A stretch of 11,486 bases of DNA, taken from an uncultured Eubacteriales bacterium. Its GTDB lineage: Bacteria > Bacillota > Clostridia > Christensenellales > Aristaeellaceae. Below are positions 7,011 through 11,486 of the stretch, piece by piece. A program made the position numbers and the translations under genes. The stretch is from contig UQNM01000068.1 of the NCBI GenBank assembly GCA_900542395.1, positions 1 to 11,486 on the forward strand, read 5' to 3'. Under the pieces are notes generated by a model. The model was not told the origin of the DNA, did not search any database, and saw only the letters and a list, made by a program, of their open reading frames with translations. How positions within the stretch are numbered: the first letter of the stretch is position 1; each line of letters begins with the position of its first letter.

Positions 7011-7060
7011 CAAAAGAAAACGAGTCCGATACGGTCATTATACCGCATCAGGCTCGTTTT
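7011..7060 (-). terminator. Long hairpin terminator after spo0A
   Basis: Two 19-base arms (7017-7035 and 7042-7060) pair with 16 Watson-Crick pairs, one G-T wobble and two mismatches around a 6-base loop. For minus-strand transcripts leaving spo0A (stop at 7077) the stem ends in TTTT followed by CTTTT, a typical rho-independent layout. The plus-strand side also ends in six T, so the structure is symmetrical, but no plus-strand gene comes from the left. Confidence 0.8.
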
Positions 7061-7065
7061 TTCAA
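7037..7065 (-). promoter_or_regulatory. Near-consensus housekeeping promoter of deoB-punA
   Basis: On the minus strand TTGAAA (7065-7060), a 17-base spacer, and a perfect TATAAT (7042-7037) form a vegetative sigma-A type promoter. Transcription should start near 7030, about 44 bases before the deoB ATG. The promoter lies within the hairpin at 7017-7060: the -10 hexamer is mostly the hairpin loop and the spacer is its arm. Confidence 0.8.
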
Positions 7066-7076
7066 TCGCCATCGCG

Positions 7077-7820
7077 TCAATCCTCCGGGGTCACGCGCAT
7101 ATACTGCGCGAGCATCCCGATCATTTCCGCGTTGGTCGGCTTGCCCCGGATCGGGTCGATCGAGTTGCCGAAAAAGCCGTATACGCGCCGCACGCCGAAC
7201 GCATCCATCACGCTTTCCACCGCATGGCGGATCAGCCGCTCGACGGCCTGCTCCGTCGTTCCGAAACGCAGCGCCACCGGCTTGTACAGCATGTCGCCGA
7301 CCGCGTCCATCCGGCTTTCGTCCTCCCATGCGAGCGCCGCCGCGCTGGATAGGTATTCGTATCCACGCAGCGTCGATCTCATGCCCATTTTGCTGAGCAG
7401 CCCGGCGGCGCGTCGGCAGGCCGGCTCCATCCGCGTCCAATCCGCTTCGCCGCGCACCTTTTTGAGCATCTGCATGAGCGCCTCCGTCAGCTCCTGCGCG
7501 TCCCACGGCACGCGCACCTGACAGGTCACGCCCCTGCGCAGAAAGCCGTCCCGCGCGAAGGGCATCATCACCCCGCCGATGACCTGCGGCATCCGCTCGC
7601 CGTAGATCTCCCTGAGCCGGTCAATCGTGCCCAGCCCATCCATCAGCGGCAGCACCGCGTCGATCACCAGAATATCCGGCCTGCATTTTTTCGCCGCCGA
7701 CAGCGCGCCCTCCCCGGATTGCACCATGCGGAAGGCGCAATCCTGCTCATCCTCCAACGTCCGAAGCGCCGGAATCACCGCGCTGCCGTCGCGCATCGCG
7801 CATAGAATTTGCGTTTTCAT
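7077..7820 (-). CDS. spo0A: Spo0A-family sporulation response regulator with a degenerate receiver
   Basis: A 247-residue two-domain regulator of the Spo0A family, the master switch for sporulation entry. The C-terminal DNA-binding domain (about 130-247) is well preserved: LLSKMGMRSTLRGYEYL, then the recognition-helix region FGTTEQAVERLIRHAVESV (186-204), then RGKPTNAEMIGMLAQ (225-239). The N-terminal receiver (about 1-120) keeps the phosphoacceptor D54 in ILVIDAVLPLMDGL. However, the acidic pair before it reads AMRD instead of ADDN, the switch Thr region reads VIGGVMMP, and the conserved Lys-Pro near the end reads RVPWD with no Lys. Phosphotransfer and switching may therefore be altered. The ATG at 7820 follows AAGGTGA 7 bases upstream. 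The gene begins 25 bp after the spoIVB stop, the classic spoIVB-spo0A order, and ends at a strong terminator. Family assignment is firm; mode of activation is uncertain. Confidence 0.93.
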   Translation of the reverse strand: MKTQILCAMRDGSAVIPALRTLEDEQDCAFRMVQSGEGALSAAKKCRPDILVIDAVLPLMDGLGTIDRLREIYGERMPQVIGGVMMPFARDGFLRRGVTCQVRVPWDAQELTEALMQMLKKVRGEADWTRMEPACRRAAGLLSKMGMRSTLRGYEYLSSAAALAWEDESRMDAVGDMLYKPVALRFGTTEQAVERLIRHAVESVMDAFGVRRVYGFFGNSIDPIRGKPTNAEMIGMLAQYMRVTPED

Positions 7821-7845
7821 TCCGCAGTCACCTTCCCCTGTACAT

Positions 7846-9084
7846 TTACGCTGCCTGCGCCTCCGCATCCAGCGCGTCGCTTTTTTCGAGCATCCACTCG
7901 ATATACATGCCGTATCCCTGCGTCGCGTCGCTCAGATAGACGTGCGTTACCGCGCCGATGATCCGGCCGTCCTGCAGGATCGGGCTGCCGCTCATGCCCT
8001 GAACGATGCCGCCCGTTCGATGCAGCAGCCGCTCGTCCGTCACGCGCAGCACCATGCCCTTCTGGCTCGGTTCGCTCTGGGGGAAGCAGCGGACGATTTC
8101 CACGCCGTATTCCTGCGGTTCGTCGCCCTCCACCGTCGCGATGATGCTGGCCGCCCCGGTGTGGACGGCGCTCCGCGAGCCGACGCTCAGCCCCTCCGGG
8201 TAGAGCGCGCTCCGGGGCGCATCCCGCATCACGCCGTAAATGCCGTATTCGCAGTTTTCCAGCAGGCTGCCGATCTGCCGCCCCTCCTTGAGGAAGTTTC
8301 CCTTCAGCTCGCCCGCCCTGCCGCTCTGCCCTTTCGCAACGCCCACGATGTTCGCCCGCAGAATCGCGCCCTCGCGCGCATCCAGCAGCTTGCCCGTGTC
8401 CGCATCGACAATCGCGTGCCCCAGCGCGCCGTAAGCGCCCGTCTGCGGGTCCACATAGGTCAGCGTGCCGACGCCCGCCGTGCTGTCGCGCACCCAGACG
8501 CCCAGCTTCCGCCTGCCGTCCGCCGCATCGACGGAAGCCGCCGTTTCCACCGTGATCGTCTGCCCGCCGCGCATCACTTCGAGCCGAACCGTGTCGCTCT
8601 GCGCCCCGCCGATGACGGCGCCGAGCGTCTTCGCGCTCTCCACCGTTTCGCCGTTCGCGGAAAGGATCACGTCGCCCGCGCGCAGCAGCCGCCCCTTCGC
8701 CGAATCGGAAACGACCAGCACGCCGCGCGTCTTGAGCGCCACGCCGACCGCCTGCCCGCCGGGAATCAGCCTGCGCGCCTCCACGACGTTCACCCGCGTC
8801 TCATGCACGGGAATCAGCCCGAGCAGCGAAAAGGTCACGCTCGTCTGTCCGCCCGCCTCCGCGCTGAGCGTCACGCGCTCATCCTGCGAGGCCAGCACGC
8901 TGACTGCCCCGCCCGCTGACGCGGCGCGCATCGGCAGCCCGGTCTGCACCACAAGCCGCTGCCCGGAAGAGAGCGTCAGCGCATCCGGCAGCGCAGCCGC
9001 GTTTCGCACCCATGGGGAATAATTGCATACAAAAGCCATCGCGCTCAGCGCAATGCCCAAGCCGTGCCGAACCGTTTGTTTCAT
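7846..9084 (-). CDS. spoIVB: SpoIVB serine peptidase (S55 family)
   Basis: A 412-residue forespore-secreted signalling protease. In B. subtilis SpoIVB is released into the intermembrane space and cleaves SpoIVFA, which switches on pro-sigma-K processing in the mother cell. The N terminus has a hydrophobic signal/anchor segment (about 8-20). A PDZ domain spans about 105-185, with GVLVVSDSAKGRLLRAGDVI and a SANGE loop. The S55 peptidase domain follows, with a triad matching B. subtilis H236, D363 and S378 at a constant offset of 13: H223 in GALGHAI, D350 in VTDERL, and S365 in VQGMSGSPI. The ATG at 9084 is preferred over a TTG at 9090 because GGAGG lies 7 bases upstream of the ATG and almost touches the TTG. 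A sigma-G-like promoter lies at 9108-9137, and spo0A follows on the same strand. Confidence 0.96.
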   Translation of the reverse strand: MKQTVRHGLGIALSAMAFVCNYSPWVRNAAALPDALTLSSGQRLVVQTGLPMRAASAGGAVSVLASQDERVTLSAEAGGQTSVTFSLLGLIPVHETRVNVVEARRLIPGGQAVGVALKTRGVLVVSDSAKGRLLRAGDVILSANGETVESAKTLGAVIGGAQSDTVRLEVMRGGQTITVETAASVDAADGRRKLGVWVRDSTAGVGTLTYVDPQTGAYGALGHAIVDADTGKLLDAREGAILRANIVGVAKGQSGRAGELKGNFLKEGRQIGSLLENCEYGIYGVMRDAPRSALYPEGLSVGSRSAVHTGAASIIATVEGDEPQEYGVEIVRCFPQSEPSQKGMVLRVTDERLLHRTGGIVQGMSGSPILQDGRIIGAVTHVYLSDATQGYGMYIEWMLEKSDALDAEAQAA

Positions 9085-9107
9085 GCCCAATCCTCCGTTT
9101 CGAGGTT

Positions 9108-9137
9108 TAGCATGACGCGGCGGCTTTCGGTTTATTC
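9108..9137 (-). promoter_or_regulatory. Sigma-G-like promoter of spoIVB
   Basis: On the minus strand GAATA (9137-9133), 18 bases, and CATGCTA (9114-9108) resemble the sigma-G consensus as I recall it (GMATR-N18-CATWMTA), with one mismatch in the -10 element. The -35 element overlaps the last codons of nrdR. The predicted start would be about 17 bases before the spoIVB ATG. spoIVB is a known forespore (sigma-G, weakly sigma-F) gene, which fits. Confidence 0.55.
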
Positions 9138-9599
9138 CTGCGGTTTTTTCTGGCTGTCCAGCAGGAGCTGAAGCTCCTCCATGAAGGATTGCACATCCTT
9201 AAATTGGCGATAGACCGACGCAAAGCGGATATACGCTACCTCGTCCAGCTCCTTCAGGCCGTCCATCACCATCCGCCCGATCTGCTCGGTGGTCACTTCT
9301 TCCTCCGGCTGCTGGCAGACGCTGGTTTCCACCCGGCGCACCAGCTTTTCGATCTCCTCCAGCGGAACGGGGCGCTTTTCGCATGCCCTGAGGATGCCGT
9401 TGCGCACCTTCGCCGCGTCAAACGGTTCCCGCCGCCTGTCCTTTTTGACGACCAGCACCGGCAGCATTTCAATCTTTTCGTATGTCGTAAAGCGTCTTTT
9501 ACATTCCTCGCACTCGCGGCGGCGGCGAATCGCGCCGTCCTCCGTCGGGCGCGAATCCACCACGCGGCTCTCCGTGCAATTACAGTATATGCACTTCAT
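9132..9599 (-). CDS. nrdR: Transcriptional repressor NrdR
   Basis: A 155-residue protein of normal length for NrdR, the nucleotide-sensing repressor of ribonucleotide reductase genes. The N-terminal zinc ribbon has C3 and C6 in MKCIYC and C30 and C33 in RECEECKRRFTTYE, with the typical VVDSRPTEDGAIRRRR stretch between. The ATP-cone domain (about 46-136) starts at LPVLVVKKDRRREPFD and includes VRNGILRACEKRPV and a final IRFASVYRQFKDV. The start at 9599 is preceded by GAGGGG 9 bases upstream. It has its own good promoter (9648-9676) although it lies only 83 bp after the PRC-barrel gene on the same strand. No paired NrdR boxes were noticed next to it, and no nrd genes are in the window. Confidence 0.97.
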   Translation of the reverse strand: MKCIYCNCTESRVVDSRPTEDGAIRRRRECEECKRRFTTYEKIEMLPVLVVKKDRRREPFDAAKVRNGILRACEKRPVPLEEIEKLVRRVETSVCQQPEEEVTTEQIGRMVMDGLKELDEVAYIRFASVYRQFKDVQSFMEELQLLLDSQKKPQE

Positions 9600-9647
9600 G
9601 TCGATTTACCCCTCATTTTGAAAAATTTTGCATTTTCCCATTCGCTT

Positions 9648-9676
9648 ATTATACCCGTATTCCGAAAAAAGGTAAA
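9648..9676 (-). promoter_or_regulatory. Vegetative promoter of nrdR
   Basis: On the minus strand TTTACC (9676-9671), a 17-base spacer and a perfect TATAAT (9653-9648) form a sigma-A type promoter in the 83-bp AT-rich gap between the PRC-barrel gene and nrdR. The predicted start is about 40 bases before the nrdR ATG. Confidence 0.75.
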
Positions 9677-9682
9677 CCCCCT

Positions 9683-9913
9683 TCAGCAGCTCCCCGGCGA
9701 TACCAGAATCACGTCGTCGCCGATGCAGGCGATCTGCCGCCACGGAATCTCCATCTGGCTTTTCTCGCTTCGAAAAATACCGCATCCCCCGCAGACGATC
9801 AGGCCGAGCGCCTGCCCCGTCGCCGGGTCGAGCACCACGTCGCACGCGCGCCCGATCACCCGTCCGTCCCCAATGCAGATCATATCCTTTTTCTTCAATT
9901 CCGAAAACGTCAT
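9683..9913 (-). CDS. YlmC/YmxH-type PRC-barrel protein
   Basis: A small protein of 76 residues forming one PRC-barrel-like beta domain: a TFSELKKKDMICIGDGRVIG start, a D-V-LDP-TG-A-GL-V core, and EIPWRQIACIGDDVILV near the end. This is the pattern of the YlmC/YmxH family found in spore-formers, whose biochemical role is not established. The ATG at 9913 has a GGCGGAAGG purine-rich site just upstream; longer in-frame extension to the right has no homology and runs against sigG. Two Cys in GLIVCGGCGIF (41 and 44) and one at the C terminus stand out but do not form a clear metal site. It lies between sigG (divergent) and nrdR (same strand), a neighbourhood I recall from clostridial genomes. Confidence 0.85.
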   Translation of the reverse strand: MTFSELKKKDMICIGDGRVIGRACDVVLDPATGQALGLIVCGGCGIFRSEKSQMEIPWRQIACIGDDVILVSPGSC

Positions 9914-9971
9914 ATTCCTTCCGCCTTTCGCGTCTATGCGCTTTTTCCCCAAATATAACCACGCGCCGCGA

Positions 9972-10001
9972 GAATATTTTTCCTTGGCCGCCGTCATAAT
10001 G
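9972..10001 (+). promoter_or_regulatory. Sigma-G-like (autoregulatory) promoter of sigG
   Basis: GAATA (9972-9976), 18 bases, and CATAATG (9995-10001) match the recalled sigma-G consensus at all but the final base. The predicted start is about 20-25 bases before the sigG ATG. Sigma-G amplifying its own gene is known in B. subtilis. A sigma-F contribution cannot be excluded because the two factors share -35 preferences. Confidence 0.5.
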
Positions 10002-10030
10002 CAGTTCAAGAAAGCAAGGGAGGCGACGAT

Positions 10031-10804
10031 ATGGCCATCGGCAAAGTTGAAATCTGCGGCGTGGATACCTCTACGCTCCCCGTCATCAGCAACGAACGGA
10101 TGCGGCAGCTCTTTCCCCTCGTCCACAGCGGGGATATGCGGGCGCGGGAGGAATTTATCCGGGGCAATCTGCGTCTGGTGCTCAGCGTGCTCCAGCGGTT
10201 CCACCACCGCGGCGAAAATGTGGATGATCTGTTTCAGGTCGGCTGCATCGGGTTAATCAAAGCCCTCGACCATTTTGACGTGACGCAGAACGTGCGCTTT
10301 TCGACCTACGCCGTGCCGATGATTATCGGCGAGATTCGGCGCTATCTTCGGGATAACAACGCCATCCGCGTCAGCCGTTCGCTTCGGGATATCGCCTATA
10401 AATCGCTCTCCGCGCGTGACCGCCTGCAAGCCGAGCTGGGGCGCGAGCCGACCGTGCAGGAAATCGCCCGAAAGCTCGAACTGTCGGCAGAGGACGTCAC
10501 CCTCGCGCTCGAAGCCATCCAGGACCCCGTAAGCCTGTGCGAGCCGATCGGCGGCGAAGGCGCGGACGCGCTGACCATCGGCGATCAGGTGCGCGATGAC
10601 AACGTCAGCGCGGAAAACTGGCTGCAAAACATCGCCATCCGCGAGGCCATGGATCGCCTGAACGAGCGCGAGCAGCGCATTTTGAACCTGCGCTTCTTTC
10701 AGGGGCGCACCCAGATGGAGGTTGCGGGCGAAATCGGCATCAGTCAGGCGCAGGTTTCCCGCCTCGAAAAGGCCGCGCTCAGCCACATGCGCAAGCTGGT
10801 CTAG
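10031..10804 (+). CDS. sigG: RNA polymerase sigma factor SigG (forespore late)
   Basis: A 257-residue sigma-70 family factor that drives late forespore transcription after engulfment. The N terminus KVEICGVDTSTLPV (5-18) is diagnostic for sigma-G. Region 2 runs from about 40 to 115 with NLRLVLSVLQRF, DDLFQVGCIGLIKALDHFD (65-83), FSTYAVPMIIGEIRRYLRD and RVSRSLRDIAYK. Region 3 spans about 120-185, with IQDPVSL. Region 4 ends with the helix-turn-helix TQMEVAGEIGISQAQVSRLEK (227-247). GGGAGG lies 7 bases before the ATG. The position corresponding, by my recollection, to B. subtilis Asn45 (used by the anti-sigma factor CsfB/Gin) is Arg44, so that control may not apply. Unlike many relatives, no sigE gene lies immediately upstream; the upstream neighbour is a divergent PRC-barrel gene. 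Confidence 0.97.
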   Translation: MAIGKVEICGVDTSTLPVISNERMRQLFPLVHSGDMRAREEFIRGNLRLVLSVLQRFHHRGENVDDLFQVGCIGLIKALDHFDVTQNVRFSTYAVPMIIGEIRRYLRDNNAIRVSRSLRDIAYKSLSARDRLQAELGREPTVQEIARKLELSAEDVTLALEAIQDPVSLCEPIGGEGADALTIGDQVRDDNVSAENWLQNIAIREAMDRLNEREQRILNLRFFQGRTQMEVAGEIGISQAQVSRLEKAALSHMRKLV

Positions 10805-11486
10805 TTCCGCGCCCTGTACGCGCGTTCAAGCGCCTCCGCGATGATCGGGCACGCCGCCAGCGCCTCCGAAAGCGTGTTGCGGTTGTTGCCAATTTCAATC
10901 AGCAGCGCGCCGGTGGAGATATGCTGATTGAAGCGCCCGCTCTTGATCTTCACCTCGCGGCATATGCCGGGCGCAAGGGCGTTCGCCGCCTCCGTGACAG
11001 CCTGCGCCAGTTCGAGGTTTTTCGGCCAATCCGGCCGCTCGTCAAAGCCGGAGCCCGTCGCGCCCGTGCCCTTGCCCACCAGCAGCATGACGCGCGCGGC
11101 GCTTCCGCCCTCCGTCTCCACGCTGTTTGCGCCCCGGTATGACTCGCTGTATGCGTCGCGATGCACGTCAAGCCAGTAGTCATACCGTTCGCCCGCGTCG
11201 AGCCGCGTCCTGAGCATCGCCAGCGACCGCTTGTAGGCGGTGGACAGCGTCGGCGGCTCAAACGCCGTCGTATCGTGCACGACGATGAAGCCGCGCGCGG
11301 TCAGCGCCCGCGCCAGCGCGTCCCCGACCGCGATCATGTTGTGGTTTTCGTCGCGCGTGCGCCATTTTTCCGTCGGCTTGTAATTTTCCGTCTCCGTGGC
11401 CTGATATGCCTCGTAGGTATGCGTGTGGTATATCAGCACCCGCGGCGCTTCCGCCTGCGCGACGGCCTGCACCGCCTCGCGCTGCT
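10801..11486 (-). CDS. spoIIP: Stage II sporulation protein P, C-terminal part (partial)
   Basis: The frame is open from the right edge of the window to a TAG at 10801-10803 and gives 227 residues, the catalytic domain of SpoIIP. SpoIIP is an amidase/endopeptidase that, with SpoIID and SpoIIM, degrades septal peptidoglycan and drives engulfment. Diagnostic stretches are PRVLIYHTHTYEAY near the start of the fragment (candidate metal-binding His), YWLDVHRDA in the middle and LLIEIGNNRNTLSEA near the end. The N-terminal membrane anchor and the start codon lie beyond the window. Its stop codon overlaps that of the convergent sigG gene. The upstream neighbour is often gpr in related genomes, but that lies outside the window. 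Confidence 0.93.
   Translation of the reverse strand, partial: QREAVQAVAQAEAPRVLIYHTHTYEAYQATETENYKPTEKWRTRDENHNMIAVGDALARALTARGFIVVHDTTAFEPPTLSTAYKRSLAMLRTRLDAGERYDYWLDVHRDAYSESYRGANSVETEGGSAARVMLLVGKGTGATGSGFDERPDWPKNLELAQAVTEAANALAPGICREVKIKSGRFNQHISTGALLIEIGNNRNTLSEALAACPIIAEALERAYRARN

Noticed and set aside
6646..7038. Alternative start of deoB at 7013, upstream of the ribosome binding site
   Set aside because: The AAAGGAGGAG site lies between it and the ATG at 6986, and homology to phosphopentomutases begins at MNKKAIVIVLD.
4894..7352. Long plus-strand open frames opposite punA and deoB
   Set aside because: They are rich in Arg, His and Ala, have no motifs, and lie opposite clearly conserved enzymes. 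They are antisense shadows of GC-rich coding sequence.
7627..10256. Long plus-strand open frames opposite spo0A, spoIVB and nrdR, the last running into sigG
   Set aside because: Low-complexity translations without ribosome binding sites or homology; the minus-strand genes explain the DNA.

Overview
The window reads as chromosomal DNA from a GC-rich, endospore-forming member of the Bacillota, most likely a clostridial (gut-type) lineage. The evidence is a run of sporulation genes (spo0A, spoIVB, sigG, spoIIP and a YlmC/YmxH-type PRC-barrel gene), Gram-positive ribosome binding sites, and a sortase-anchored wall protein. I cannot name a genus. No rRNA, tRNA, CRISPR array, transposase or phage gene was seen.

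Layout. (1) Positions 1-1735, plus strand: the last codons of a glutaminyl-tRNA synthetase gene (glnS), then a complete glutamyl-tRNA synthetase gene (gltX), closed by a rho-independent terminator. (2) Positions 1813-4801, minus strand: a gene of about 3 kb for a secreted, wall-anchored protein with a signal peptide, glycine-rich beta-helix-like repeats, two InlB/Flg_new-type repeats, a Cna-B-like domain and a VPQTG sorting signal. It is split into two frames by a run of nine G on its coding strand. Its base composition is visibly poorer in GC than its neighbours. (3) Positions 5005-6986, minus strand: deoB and a purine nucleoside phosphorylase gene, translationally coupled, a nucleoside-salvage operon. 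Its near-consensus promoter lies inside the terminator hairpin of the gene upstream. (4) Positions 7077-9084, minus strand: spoIVB then spo0A, the conserved sporulation pair. (5) Positions 9132-9913, minus strand: nrdR and a small PRC-barrel gene. (6) Positions 10031-11486: sigG on the plus strand, meeting the 3' part of spoIIP on the minus strand so that the two stop codons overlap in one CTAG.

How it fits together. SigG is the late forespore sigma factor. SpoIVB is the forespore signalling protease, SpoIIP is an engulfment peptidoglycan hydrolase, and Spo0A is the master regulator of entry into sporulation. Two sites of the form GAATA-N18-CATNNT, resembling sigma-G promoters, lie just upstream of sigG and spoIVB, which is a coherent regulatory picture. 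The two main oddities are the G9 tract in the surface-protein gene (phase variation, decay, or a sequencing error) and a Spo0A whose receiver domain keeps the phosphoacceptor Asp but lacks the acidic pair, the switch Thr and the conserved Lys.
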